Of a stretch of DNA of 64,000 nt, positions 37,818-50,405 are shown piece after piece. The stretch is from Haematococcus lacustris (taxonomy: Eukaryota > Chlorophyta > Chlorophyceae > Chlamydomonadales > Haematococcaceae). Under the pieces are notes generated by a model that saw nothing but the letters and a program-made list of their open reading frames with translations, ran no database searches and had not been told where the DNA came from. Numbering within the stretch: position 1 is the stretch's first letter; the number at the start of each line of letters is the position of its first letter. The position numbers were made by a program, and so were the translations under genes. The DNA lies in contig JASKMD010000006.1 in NCBI GenBank assembly GCA_030144725.1, positions 8,589,256-8,653,255 of the forward strand, written 5' to 3'.

Positions 37818-37853
<36 letters not shown>

Positions 37854-40800
37854 CAGTCAGGCTGCTGTAGGGGGACAGCCACCGCTGCTGCCCACTGCCC
37901 CGGCTGATCACCAGGCCACCCCCCCTGCCCCAGCAGGCCATGCAGACTATGGCCACCTGACTGACCACCCACCCCATGGAGCCCCACCTGCACTCCACTC
38001 CCCTCCCCAGCCTCCTGAGGCAGGTGGGTCTGGCAGCAACCTGGCAGCCACCCCCTCCCCTGCCCCTGCAGGCCTGGCAGCAGAGCAGGTCAAGGGGGAC
38101 ACCATGCCCAGCACCCAGGCTGCCACCGCCGTCCATGCCAGTGGCAGCGGTGGCAGTGGTGCCGCTGGGGGTGGGGGTGGGGCTGGAAGTGGGACCTCAG
38201 GGGATGCCCTGGGCTCACCCCCACACTACGCCCCTCCCACCGCTGCCCCACCACCTGACCAGCACCTGCCCAACAGCCAGCCAGCCCTTGTCCAGCAAGC
38301 AGCAGCAGTAGCGCCCTCTGCCCCTCCTGGGCCCCTGGAAGGGTCAGGCTGGGTAGCTGGTATTGAGGCTGGCCCGGCCCCCCCCAGCACTTCCCCTGTG
38401 GCAGCCAGACCTGCCAACCAGGAGCCAGACGCCCCAGCAGCAGCCAGTGACGCGCAAGGTGTGCCGTACCCTCCTGGCCTGCAGCCTCAGGGTGCGGCAG
38501 CGCAGTCACGGCAAGACCTGCAGCTGAGGCAGGCAGCGGCGCAAGAGCCAGGGGCGGCCCCAGCAGCCAGTGCGGCGGCAGCAGCAGCTAAGGCCTCTCC
38601 CTCGCCAGGGCACTCTGCCTCGAGTACAGGCCACGGGGAGGGGCGTCACGAGGGGGTGGGAGGGGGTCCTGGAGTGGGTAGCGGCGGTGGGAGTGAGGGT
38701 GGGAGTGAGGGTGGGAGTGAGGGTGGGAGTGAGGGTGGGAGTGGGGCGCCTCATCAGGCTACACCAGGCGGCCTGGCCGGCTGCAGCAGCAGAGGATCCA
38801 CACCACACGACCCTCCCAGCAGCAGCAGCAGCAGCAGCACTGACACCCCGGCGAGTGGTACCGCCACCAGCAATGGCAGCGGCCCGCCTACTGACTCAGC
38901 AGCAGCCGCCCATGCAGCAGCAGCAGCGCCTGAGCCAGGCACCACCCCCCAGGACCTGCCAGAGGCCCGCCCCCCCCCTACCCTGCCGTCCCCCCCCCTA
39001 GCAGCCACGCTGGAGGCGGAGCAGCGAGCCCACCTGCTGCTGCACGCCCAGCTGCAGAAGAATGCCCACGCTGCCGCTCAGGCTCTGCACAGGCAGCTGC
39101 AGGCAATGATGGGCCAAGGGCAGGCTGAGCCTCACTACCAGGCAGAACAGCACTCTCACCAGCACCAGCACCAGCAGCACCAGCACCAGCAGCAGGCGGG
39201 CGCCACTCAGCCGGCCTTTGTGCCAGACAAAGCAGCTGTGGGGGCCAGCCCTGCAGCTAAGCCCCACCCCAGCGCTGGCACAGCAGTGTTTGGAGTGGGT
39301 GGGGCAGCAGGGGCGGGAGGGGGTTCAGGCAGTGGGGTGGCAGCCGCAGCCAGTGACATCACGCCCAAACCCCCAGGTAGTCCCTCCACAGCTCCCCCAC
39401 CCCCACCCCCACCTGCCCCTGCCCACCCCACTCCACTCAGCGCGCCCTCTGCGGCCGTGCCAGCCCCTGCCCCTGCCGCATCATCCTCCCACCCACCCCT
39501 GCATGCCCCCCCCACCTTGCCGCTGACTGAGCTGACTGCTTCACAGCCGCTGCGCAGCCCAGCTGACCCTGAGGCCTCCTCCACCCACCCATCACCGGTG
39601 ACCCCCTCCCTGCCTCCTGCAACTCCACATGCAACACCAGCAGCAGCAGCAGCAGCAGCAGGAGGGGGGTCACATGCAGCAGCAGCAGGGGGCCCAGCAG
39701 CAGCGGGGGGGCCAGCAGCAGCCTGGGCAGACGGCCCCCTAGAGAGTCTGATAGCAGCACTGGAGGGCGGTCCAGCGGCCAAGCCCAAGCCAGCCGGCAA
39801 CCTGTTTGATGTGTTTAAGCAGGTGGGTGGTGGGAGGGGCTCCGGGGGGACGGGCCCTGGGCGGGCTCAACATTTTCATGGGCTGAAGGGGGCAGAGGGG
39901 GGCAGAGGGGGCACAGGGGGGTGGCATTGCTTTGGGCTGGTACAATAATGGAGCGGCCGTGCTTTATAACTGAGTGGCAGCAGGAGGGCAGGCGTAGGGG
40001 GGCTGCCGCTGCACAGCCAGCCGCTGAGGGGGGTCACGCCAGCCCTGCCCCATCCCTTGGGACTCCCTCAGCATCTCAATGGCTGCACAAGTTTGAGCCC
40101 TGGCAGCAGAGCAGTCGTGCAGCTCACCCGTCTCCCCTTGCCTGACCAAGCTCAGCTGTGGCTGCTTGACTGTGGTCACACACACGCTGTGCTGCCAGCC
40201 CAGCCATGCAGCGCAGCTCAGGATGCATGGGGCATCAGTGTGGCCGAGGTGGCAAACCCTCACAGCACCAACCACCAACACCTGACATGGGTGCTTGACT
40301 GCATCGCCCACCTTGCCCTCCTCCACCACTTCCCGCCTCCTCTCCTTCTCATCCTCAACCAGCCAGACCAGACCTGCCACAGACCTGCCACAGACCAGCC
40401 TGCAGTGCCACAACCAGTGCCCCATGTGTGCCCTGCACCACTGCCTCGCTGGCCCTGCCTCCTCACTGCTGCCCCTAGCTTCCTGCCCCTACTGGCCCTG
40501 TAGGTATCCTCCTAGCATCCTAGCATCCCACTGATCCACTCACGCATCCTAGCATACCACTGATCCACTGCCGCGGTCCTGCTGATCCGCAGGAGTTCAT
40601 GTCACTGCGGCTGAACCAGAGCCGGCTGTGGCGCTACCTGGGCACCATGGTGGAGGTGTTGAACACAAACACAGCGGAGGCGCATGAGGAGCTGGACCGA
40701 CTGCACAGCCTGGCTGCAGGACTGGCGGCACAGCTGGCGGCGCAACCCATGCAGGTGGGGCGGGGGCGGGGGCGGGGGCGAAATGAGGAGTTCACCATCA

Positions 40801-41623
40801 TTACCATATGCTGCCTGATCTCCTCTCCTCAGCCTGCCTGCCTGCCACCCTTCCTATCTGTGTTGTCTGTGTCGCCCTGGTGCCTGCCTCCTCTTCTACC
40901 GGTTCTAGCTGGGCACCTAGTGACACGTGGCACCTGCCTGCCTGCCTGCCTGCCTGCTGCCTGCTGCCTGCCTGCCTGCTGTTTGCTGCCTGCTGCCTGC
41001 CTTCACTCGCCCAGGTGGAACAGCAGGTGATGTTGCAGGTGGAGCAGCGCTTCAGTGGGCAGCTGCTGCAGCTGAGCCAGGCTGTGGACCGGCTGCAGGC
41101 CGAGGTGGGTGCCCTGCCTGCCTTGGGGCTAGGCGACCTGCTCGAATGTGCTGCTGCGAGGAAAGTCAGGAGGTCAGGAAATAGCAGGCTATGGCAGGGT
41201 GCGACACAAGCCCTGCCTGGCCGCCTGATGTCCTGCACACCTGTCCTGGCATTTGCCCAAGGTACTCCCCCTCCCCTTCCTACCCCTGCCCTGCCTGCCC
41301 TACCCTGCCCTGACTGTCATTTGTGTGGGGTCCTCCACCATCCCCTTCCTCCCCCTGCCCTGCCTGCATGTTGCCAATTGCAGCTGCACGACAGCCGGCA
41401 GCGCGAGTGGAGTATGCTGCTGTATGGCTGCGCTCTGTCCGGCCTCTTGGTGGCGGTGGTGCTGCAGCGCACTCAGGGCTGTGGGGGCCTGCTGCCCAGC
41501 CTGCTGCTGCTGCTCAGCCTGGTCAACGGTGGCTTGGGCCTTGTGCTGAACTCACCCAGCCTACAGCACAGCGCCTCAGCTCTGCTGCTCAGCTGGGCGC
41601 CCCAGATTAGGCTGCCTACCTGA
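32236..41623 (+). CDS. mid-SUN (SLP1/SUCO-type) membrane protein
   Basis: Exons: 32236-33043 (start unresolved), 34037-34167, 34955-35001, 35488-35664, 35805-39822, 40593-40754, 41015-41104, 41384-41623; all phases close. The SUN domain is spread over exons 2-5: VVAANKEARKP, FVRNACAAQKWIILELSQ, GRVDEVELVMTEMYS, SRVRDFSVKG, SWQLLGDFTAAN and YLLFQFHTHYGAEEVCALNS. Exon 5 then runs for about 1,300 residues of Pro/Ala/Ser/Gly/Gln-rich low complexity. After it come helical segments (LRLNQSRLWRYLGTMVEVLN; VEQQVMLQVEQRF) and a hydrophobic C-terminus (LLYGCALSGLLVAVVL and a second apolar stretch). This order (SUN, linker, coiled coil, membrane segment) is that of mid-SUN proteins of the ER and nuclear envelope, which protect or fold membrane proteins. 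The first exon is Ser-rich. Confidence 0.88.
33769..34003. repeat. (TGACC)n array in SUN-gene intron
   Basis: About 47 TGACC units with two TGGCC variants near 33956-33964, inside the 33044-34036 intron, ending 33 bases before the acceptor. A short array of the same unit occurs at 42681-42720. Confidence 0.97.
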
Positions 41624-41630
41624 AGCCAGG

Positions 41631-41698
41631 CCAGGCAGGGGCCAGGCAGGAGCCAGGCAGGGGCCAGGCAGGGGCCAGGCAGGGGCCAGGCAGGGACC
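41631..41698. repeat. minisatellite after the SUN gene
   Basis: About six copies of an 11-12-bp CCAGGCAGGGG unit, starting 8 bases after the stop codon, so in the presumed 3' UTR. Confidence 0.85.
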
Positions 41699-42680
41699 GG
41701 GGTGTGCAACAGGAAAAGCGAGGGCGGTGACAAGTGAGCAGCAGGGGTGGCGGGGCAGCGACGGGCACAGACAAAGCAGCACAGGGGCAGGGGCAAGGAC
41801 GCCAGCCAGCATGCAGCTGTGGCACCATTGGGGTGCTGCACCGGCCTCCTGCTGGCCCACCTCCCTGTCAGGACCAACTGCTCTGCCCACTGCCCCGCAT
41901 GCTGCACCCCACCCCCCTCTGGCATATCAACAGCAGGAGCAGTAACAGCAGCAGGAGCAGTAACAGCAGCAGGACCAGCAGCCTATAGGCCGTAGCCAGG
42001 GGGGCAGCAGCAGCAGCACAGCCGTAACAGGAAGGGTGTGACCATGCCAGATGGGAAGGCCGCCACCAATACCATCACAGCTGACATCAGCATTCTCACC
42101 AACAGCAGCGGCACTGACAGGCTGCAGCCGCACCAGCAGTGGCAGTGCGAGGTGGCCGCCGGGTTTCAGTGCCCGGGCCCAGCTCCATGGTGCTAGCAAG
42201 GTGCTGCGGTGGTCTGAAGCATTGACAGGAGCAGCACTAGGCGCTGGGGCCACTGTACAGGCCTCCTGCAGCTGTTGCCCACCTGCTCCTGACAACAGTG
42301 CTGGCGGCAGCAGCAGCAACAGCAGCAGCGGCGGCAGCAGCAGGTGAGGCAGCAGCAGCAACAGCAGCAGCGGCGGCAGCAGCAGGTGAGGCGGCAGCAG
42401 CAGCAGCAGAGGCACGGTGCAACAGGCAGAAGTCAGTACTCTGGGGTCTTAGGTGAAGTGGCTGCCCCAGCAGTTGCTCAAATGGACTGTGCGGCTGCAG
42501 CTGGACACCTCCTGGGGGAATGCGCCTTACTGGTGCCAAGGATATCGTACTGAACAAGCAAACAATTACTCAGATGAGAGTGTGAGGATACGAGAGCCGC
42601 AGGATGGGCATGGCATGGAGTGAGAGTACTGTTATTGCCTAGTATCGCTTCCTGGGTGCCACACGTCAGCCAAGCTTAGC

Positions 42681-42720
42681 TGACCTGACCTGACCTGACC
42701 TGACCTGACCTGACCTGACC
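42681..42720. repeat. short (TGACC)n array
   Basis: Eight TGACC units, the same unit as the array at 33769-34003. Confidence 0.95.
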
Positions 42721-44479
42721 TTCTCTTTTCTGACTGGCAGCTGCCTGGCTGGAGTCTTACACTGTAGCTCAGCAGCAGTGGCCACAAACAAACAGACCTG
42801 GCAGCTAGGCTGGCACCAGGCACTGTGCTAGGGCAGCCTGACAGGCAGCTTGGCAGTGCTCACGAGCAGGGCTAAGCTGAGGCTGGCTGAGCTGTGTGGG
42901 GTTAGCAGTGAGGAGTGGAGGGCACAGCCACGGCTGAGTGTGCTGGGGGTGACGCTGACGGGGTGCCCACAAGGCCTGATCGTGCCAGAGCTTGCCTGAG
43001 GTGGCGGCCTGAGCAAGGCAGCAGTCAGCTCTAGCGCAGTGCAGGGTTCAAAGGAGCTGCCCGAGCTTGCCTGGGGCTTAGGGCCCAAGGCCAGGGCCAT
43101 GAAGGCTGGCGGCAGGGGGAGCAGGCATTGCAGCTACGTGGCCCTCCCTCAGCCTGGCAACCACAGGGCGGGACTAGCCCGTCAGGCTTGCTTCAGAGGA
43201 GGTTCAGAAGCCTGGCCTGGCTTGCAGTCACGATGCAGGTGAGCCTGGTCAGGGCGCTAGGCAGGCTGGCATGTTGGCCCCCTGCCGCGGCCATTTTGGA
43301 TTGTTGTAGAGAGGCATTGGGCTGCTTGGGTGCCTGTAGAGATGCAGAACTGCTGTGACACACATCTGTGCTCGCACAGCACGCCACATGTTGCATGCAG
43401 TACCACATGCTGCATGCAGAACTGTATGCTATACACTGCATGCTATACATATGACTGTCAGGCACCTTGCTGTCTTGCAACTCGTGGCTGGCAGTACGGA
43501 TTTGAGTATGTGAAGCCAGTGCCGATTGATGGTGCACGTAGGTGCCAGGAGGTGGCCAGTACTGACGACCACATACCACGTGCCACTGCAGAGTTTTGCA
43601 AAACTCACCTCTGAAAGTTCTAAAAATTGCGTGTCGCTCAAGCCGGGCTGGCTTGGCTGTGAACACTCTCCCGCCCTGTGTAAGGCGTAGCCACAGCAAG
43701 CCCACCAGGCCTGCAGGCTGGGACCCTGCAGTAAGTCAGGATGCACCACCTGTTGCGGTGAGGCAGGAGCCAGCATTTCAATGCGCCAATGCAAGGCCTT
43801 GTGTGCTGCCCCAAGATGAACCAAGACACTTATGGGCATCATGGCATGGGAATGAACAGGTTATGGTTGGTGCGCACCTTAGAAGCGTCAGGCGTCGAGC
43901 TGCTTGGCATGAGGGTGGATAGGGATCTGAAGTGGACGCCGGAAGGGGCTATGCTCGTGGCCTGGCCAAGCAGTGACCCCAAGGAGTCCCCCGGCCTCAG
44001 CTAACGTCTATCGCTCTTCACACCTCACACGACATAGCCCCGGCTGGTGCCAGGTGCTGGGTGCCAGATGCTAGTTGCTAGTGCAGCAGTGCAGTAGGGC
44101 AGGGCAGGGCCCAGTGCAGACGGGTCCTCCTTATAGTTAGTCCAGTAGTCTGCATAAGTGATCTAGTCTCCGTTCATGCTGGTATGTGTAAGCCCTGCCA
44201 CACAATCTTCCGTGTGGGCGACAGTTGGACAGGTTTGGACTGTTGACGAACTTTTGAAAACCACATGTGACATGACGACCAAATCACTATGTGACTTGCA
44301 GCCAAGATTGCCTGAAGCGAACTTCCTGGCGACCCAATGTGGCAGTAGTATATTATATGGAAACTTGCCCCTTCCTACTCGCGATGTACTTCTTTACAGG
44401 AGCGCTTCTCAGCACAATAGATAGAGCTACAGAGAGAACTTGAGCCGGTTTGCTCGCCCTCTAAGACACCTCCGCACGA

Positions 44480-47400
44480 ATGACAGTGCCAGCCGCTCCT
44501 GGTGATGACTTCCTAGTGAACAGGTGCGAAAGACGGACATTTGGCATGTCTTACAAGTGTCCAAGGGCTTCCGGGCGCGAGACCTTCTGCGCTTTCTATC
44601 TCCCTGTCATGCATGCAGGCGTGTAGGCTATGCAGCAACCTTGAAGACAGCTCCTGCCTACAGCTTTGGTGGTCGCTATGGTCCTGCTTGTGGTAAGCAC
44701 AACCAAGCTGCCTATGCCCATGGGCGGCTTCAGCATGAGTAGCCATGAGGCTTCAATGGGCTTCCTCATGCGCAGATGACACCGGGCCTGGCCCTGGGCA
44801 ATACAGCGCCTCTGAGCCATGGTCGCCCACAACAGCATCTAAGAACAGTACCAGACATCGCAGCCCCAACCGCCACAGCACCTCTGCACCAGACTCATGC
44901 AGCCACCCTCTGTCAAGCCAGCGGTGAGGCCACATGCGGCCCCGAAGCCCTGGCCATGCCGAGCCAGGCCTCCTGACACCCAGTGCTCACCACACACGCA
45001 TGCCGCCCTTGCCAGGCAGCCCCGCACTTAGTCAGGGCCTGCATCATCCCAAAGCCCGGACAGCACCACGGAGGCAGGGATCAGAACCGCCCTCACCAGC
45101 GGCACCTGTTGCCTCACAGCACCTGCACCAAGGGGTGATGCCTGGCCGCCTTGGTAGCCCAGCACCTCACCGCAGTGTCCAGTCCCCACATGGACTCAGT
45201 GCCTGAGGGCAGCGGGGAGGCCTGGCCCCTAACCCACCCCACCCTAAGCAGTGGGTAGCCTTGCGGTGCTGTCTAGCCCAGCCCTCTCAGGTTCTAAGCC
45301 CAGACAAGCTGTCCCTGCAGCCCCTGCCGCTGCCAAGGGCTTGCTTTTGCCATCATGGAGGAATGGGGCGCACCAGCTGCCCTTGCTTATGCAGTCCAGT
45401 AGCCACAGCCAGCGTTCACAGACCTGCCCTGCCTGCGCCCCGCATGCTGCGCTTCCCCTCTCGCACGTGTCTCATTTGTCACCCACATCCGTCACTCACA
45501 TTTGTCACTCACTGCCGGTCATGGAGTAACGGAATGCGGTGCAGAGGCCTGCCACTGGTTCAGCCATCCAGCACTGGAGCTGTTGCGCGACCCCTGAGAG
45601 GGGCCGGCAGCTGGACATACTCTAGTGGGCATGCACTGATGGCAGCAGATGCAGCTCATAGGGGGCTGGGTGCACTCCTCTGTGCCAGCTGCTGCTGAGC
45701 CTTGCCCTGGCTGGCCTCGCAACCCCTGGCAGCCTGTGCTCCAGTGCTGTGTGCCCCTGGTGGGCTCAGCAAGGCGCCACCACCTCCCACTGCATTGCAA
45801 AGCATGCTGACTGGGTTGCTCGGCGGCGAGGGAACTGCAATGGCCTGCAATGGCTGGCGTGTTGATGCCTTGGGGTAGGCACGTCAGGGCCTGGGCTCAG
45901 GGGGGACTGGATGCAGGCCATCAGGCAGCTGGCTGGGCTGGTCAGGAGCATGAGAGCTGCAGGAGCCTGTGACGGGATATGACTGGGAGCAGCGCACGAG
46001 AGCAGAGGCAGCATCTTACTGCTGGCTCCAAGCTGATCCCAGCAGCCAGTGCTGCACCAGCTGTTGCTGGGGAGCGCAGTCAGCTTGACAGACCTGAGAT
46101 ACCGAGTAAGCTGGCTGCAGTCCAGCTGCTGGTTGCAGGGCTGGTCACAGCTCCATTGGCGTAGCTGGAGTGCTGCTTGTCCCACAGCACCACCCTGATC
46201 AGCTCCTTGCGGCAGGCCTGCTGCACTGCACCAGCCCCCCTGCCACCGCGCCCCACACCAGGCCAATATGGAGCTCCATCCAGCAATAGAGGGGTTTGCA
46301 GGAGCGCCAGAGCCAGCATCATGTCCAGGCATAGGCCTTTGTTTTGACGCTGTGATGGAGAAAGTATGACGGTTTGTGCAAAGAAGTGGCTGCAAGTAGG
46401 GCAGTCTCTGTGTAAGCTGCATGTGTTGTTGCAGGTCCAGCTGGCTTGCAGCTCCTCACCCAACAGCTAGCCCAGCGGTCGTCATGGACCTCACAACACA
46501 CGTGACTGGCCCTGCACCTACCATAGCCTGCCCTGACTATGAGCCTCACTGCCCCTAGCTTCACCTGACCTGTCCAGGTCTTGGCACACCCCTGGCCTGG
46601 CCTGCCCGGTCTGACCTGCCTTACACCTCCCTCTTGTTGACTGGCCTGGTCTGCTGCTGACCACAGAGGCACCTCCCCCACGGCCCAGCCGCCTGAGGGT
46701 CATCGCCCTGGGGGCTACCTGCACCGACCAGTGGCGGAGCACCTGGCGGGTCATGGGGTGGTGTCCCAGGAGCGCTCACCACCCGCCTACACCATGCCCT
46801 GCAAGGTCAGGGGCTACCAGCCAAGCACCACCGCCTACCACTGCACTGCAAGCTGCTGAGGGACCAGTTGCCTGCCATTGCCTCAACGCCTGGCTGCCTG
46901 GCATGCAGCTGCCATGTGCTCATCTCTGCCTAGCAGTCAGCCCAATCCTCTGGCTCCTGTGGGTTGTCACATTCTTGCGGCAGTACTTTGCTGCGCTGAA
47001 GCTGTGCAGGCAGTTGCCTGGGATGCTGTTGGCAGGCAGTTGCCTGACACTGCCTTGAGACCCTGCCACTTTGAGCAAAGCATCGCTGGCTTGGCCCTCC
47101 TGGGTGGTCATACATGCCACACCCGTCCTTTCACCGCATCTACCATTCACACATCGCACATGTCAGGAGCAGGCAATGCATGGGTTATGCATGGCGCATG
47201 GACACCATGTGAACATGCATGTCCTGTTGCAGGTGTACCCGCCCAAGCCTGATGCCACGCCAGGGCCGTTGGACTACCTGCCCAGGGACAGCATGCGGCG
47301 CAGCGCCCCGGCCTTCTCCCTGCATGGTGCAAACTTGGTGGTGAGCCTGCGCCCTGCCTGAGCAGCAGCTGCTAGGGGCAGGTGCTCTGGGGCTGCCTCT

Positions 47401-48600
47401 GGTGCTCATGGCCTGGCGGCAGCATCAGGGCAGAGCGCGGCTCCCAGGGAACTGCAAAGGGAGCGCAACACCAACCCATGCGGGCAGGAGCAGGGAGGTG
47501 CAGCAGGGCCTGCAGCGCCCCTGTCACCCTGCACCCTCACACCCAGGTCACTCATGTCCACTGAACTCAAAATAAGTACAGCGGCTAGAGCAGCGTGGTC
47601 CAGCAGCAGTGTGGTAGGGGTATATGGGGCCCTATGTTGGAACTCGGCGTCTGCCCTGCAAGCCCATGAGGCTGGCGGTGGGCTGCTATGAGGGCTGGCT
47701 ATTCCTCAACCCTGGCCGTGTGCCTTCTGCCTGCAGCTGCCGCGCAACATCAGCCCTGGCCCCGGCCACTACTCCAGCCATGACGTGTTCAAGACGCTGA
47801 AGCCTGCATGCGTGGCGTACAGCATGGGCGCCAAGGCCCAGGGGCCCAGCCGCTTTGAGAAGCGTCCAGGTGCTTGACGTGGTCTTCAGTGTCACAGCAC
47901 GGCTGGCTGTTGGGCAGACAGTGCCACCAGCAAACCACCCCAGCTACAGTCACTGCCACAGACATTGTCAGCCGCAATGGAGGCATGACAAGATAGCAAT
48001 GGGGTACTGCCCGTCATGGATTTCTGCTGCATGCCTCCCTTCCCAAAGAACTGTGGTGCATCACAGCATTGGTGCAACTAAGCTTTGGTGAAAGATGACA
48101 GAGACAGGGTCTTACTATTCTTCATATGATATCTATGGCTACTATTTCTGACTTGCTAGCCAGTGTCATCAGCAGTACCAAAGCTCCACCCTCACACTGC
48201 CTCGCGTTTGTTGGCTGCCGACACGACGGCTAACCTCATGTCAGGCACTGACCCTGCCTGCCCAGCGCCCCACCCCTGAGCCTGCTGCCCGCCTGACTGC
48301 TGCTCCTCAGGCCCTGCTGAGTACTCACCCACCTTCAAGCCGCGGGACATCCCGGCCGCCAGCATCAAGTTCCGCCACCCCCTCAGCCCAGGGCCCGACA
48401 CCCCCGCCCCACACGACTACCAGTCGCCCTACCTCCCCAGCAAGAGCCGGTCAGGCGGCAAAAGCTTCGGCATTCGTCACCTAGTGTTCACACGTGAGGT
48501 GGTGCCTGGCCCGCAGTATGCGGTGGGCGCCAGCACGCTTGGCATCGCCGCGGAGCATGAGTTGAGGCACAGCAAGCTGCCGGAGAAGGTGGTCTTGTGA
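44480..48600 (+). CDS. SHIPPO / sperm-tail PG-rich-repeat protein
   Basis: Start ATG 44480. Exons supported: 44480-44523, 44619-44692, 44776-44923 (phases close, giving MTVPAAPGDDFLVNRRVGYA, TAPAYSFGGRYGP, TGPGPGQYSAS), then later exons 46667-46805 (RPGGYLHRP, SPPAYTMPCK), 47233-47340 (ATPGPLDYLP, APAFSLHG), 47737-47869 (SPGPGHYSS, CVAYSMGAK) and 48311-48600 (GPAEYSPTF, stop TGA). One or more exons between 44924 and 46666 are unresolved; 45020-45190 is a candidate. Repeated PGP-x-Y units paired with A-Y/F-S-x-G are the signature of SHIPPO (ODF3/CIMAP) proteins, which line ciliary microtubules. A flagellar role fits a motile alga but is inferred. Confidence 0.82.
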
Positions 48601-49408
48601 GCAGGCTGAGAAGGCAGGGGCGCTAGCAGGTGGCTGGGATCAGCATCTGGTTGTCTGACTCCTTGGCTGTGCCCCTCACCAAGCTGAATGAGAGGCCTGG
48701 CACACAGGGAGGGAGGCAAGACGCCCTGACCCCCCTTGCAAGCTCCCCTAGCAAGGGGTCCTATGCGGCAGCATGTGCAAGCAGCTGCCAGGGCTCTAGC
48801 CAGAGAGTGCTGGCTTGGCACCTAGCTTCAACAAGCTAGCTGGGAAGCTCTCCATGTTAATGCATGGCATGTGGTGTCTGTGGCTCACCGTGCGGGTAAG
48901 CCGTTGCTAGATATCAGCTTTTCCACCTCTTGGCGGCAGACGGTATGGGCAGGGCAAGGTGTGTCTGCAGGCTACAAACGTGGATATAGGTGCATGGCTT
49001 CACGCATAGCATGGTGCATTGTTGCTCGCCAGCATGCAGAACTGCCACAGGCGCTACAAAAACAGAGCAGAAGAGCTAGATCATCAGTAAGAGCACATGC
49101 AATGGCTGCATCTATACCCACACACTATGGCTCCGACCCCTGTTGTAAGGAACGTGTTTTAGACGTCTTTTCGTTGCGTCCTTTCTTCCGTTCTTCATAC
49201 TCACGACGCCCCCTGGTCACATACCATGCGGTATATATGGCACTGCCTACAGCCTTGATGCTGTCTTGTTTTTATATGGAAGTGGACATCGCGTTGCTGA
49301 AGGACAATGGCTGGACCATTGTGTGATTTCACAAACAACCATGTGGACATGTGTGTGACAAGCACGAAAATCCTTAGTATATGTAGCTGCCTCGCGTTGC
49401 TATTGTTT
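48601..49408. other. no recognised gene
   Basis: 3' flank of the SHIPPO gene followed by AT-richer sequence leading into the repeated MARKKRR unit. No exon or RNA gene is seen. Confidence 0.5.
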
Positions 49409-50042
49409 ATGGCGAGGAAGAAGAGACGAACCGGTGTGGGTGGGCCTAGAGCAGTGCCGGAGGACCTCGACTTCGACATAGTTGACCGCGACGAGGCAGG
49501 CCAACCCGACTTGACCGAGGCACAGCGCAAAAGGAAGGCTTCAGGAGAGGCCCGCGCTGCCCGCAGCAGGGACAATACGTTCCACGCAAGAAAGGCCAAG
49601 TTTGCCCACCTTACCGACCACCTCCCGCAAGCGCTTTGGGACGCCTTCCTTGACAAGGCTATGCGCCCACGAGTGAAGGCCATCGGCGAGCGGGGGGTGA
49701 TTGGCAGCCTGCTGGTTGGGCTTCCTCGTGCGCGACTTGTTTACCCTGCACGTAGCCGACCAGCTTGACGCGCAAGGCCAACCACTGTCATACACAGACA
49801 CAGACATCCCGGTCTCCGCAGCAGACATCCCGAACCTGAGCTGCAGGAATCTGTTCCTGCAGCTGTGCCGCGACCTGCCCGGAGACGACGAGGGCACTCA
49901 GCCGAGTGCAGCAGTCGCTGCCGTGCTGGCCGCGCACCCCGACCTGTGTGCCCGCCTCGAAGCTATCCCCCGCCACCTGTCTGACACCAACATGGTGGAC
50001 GACCTGCGGGGCCCTGACCGTGCCAGCATGGCCAGGCCATGA
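49409..50042 (+). pseudogene. MARKKRR-type repeated ORF, frameshifted
   Basis: ATG 49409 opens MARKKRRTGVGG (a basic, nuclear-signal-like start), then an acidic stretch and ARKAKFAHLTDHLPQALWD...RPRVKAIGERGVIGSLL. The frame then runs out at 49768. From about 49705 the +1 frame continues sensibly (LGFLVRDLFTLHVADQLDAQ, YTDTDIPVSAADIPNLSCRN) to TGA at 50040, so a one-base frameshift lies within about 49700-49735. The family is unknown to me. A fragment of its start occurs at 23075-23141 and sequence just after its end is duplicated at 61888, so it belongs to a dispersed unit, probably a transposon. Confidence 0.6.
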
Positions 50043-50405
50043 CTGCCATACTGGGCGTAACAATGCGACCCCACTCCCCGACACCGACACGCGCACCTGC
50101 CCGCCCGCCACCGGCCCCGTGAAAAAGCGCCGTGAAATGCCCCCGTGAATTGGCGTAGAGTGAGATAGACTACGGGCCTACCGTGCGGCAGTCTACAACG
50201 TTGTATTGCGTCTTGGCCTTCGTCGCGTGCGGTGGTGGCGAAGGTGCCTACAATCAGTGAGGCGCGCACAACAAACGAGTAAGGTAAGCCTGCGGGCTTG
50301 GGTAACGAGACAGGCTTGCTGTTTGTCTACGCGAAATGTGCTAATCGATAGTCTTGAAACCCAATGGTTACCGCGGTTGTGCGCGATGGTATCTTGGCCT
50401 GCAGA

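Larger units (their letters stand above)
41624..44479. other. no recognised gene
   Basis: CAG/GCA-rich tracts (41925-41985, 42305-42410), a 40-bp (TGACC)n array (42681-42720) and scattered open frames. A frame at 43860-43930 (SGVELLGMRVDRDLKW) faintly resembles the end of a non-LTR reverse transcriptase, but the match is too short to call. Confidence 0.45.

Noticed and set aside
35584..39948. A stand-alone 1,454-residue gene
   Set aside because: Its first part overlaps the previous exon in another frame and an intron. The splice sites at 35805 and 39822 make it one exon of the SUN-domain gene.
43789..44004. End of a non-LTR reverse transcriptase
   Set aside because: Only about 15 residues look similar (LLGMRVDRDLKW); no catalytic motif nearby.
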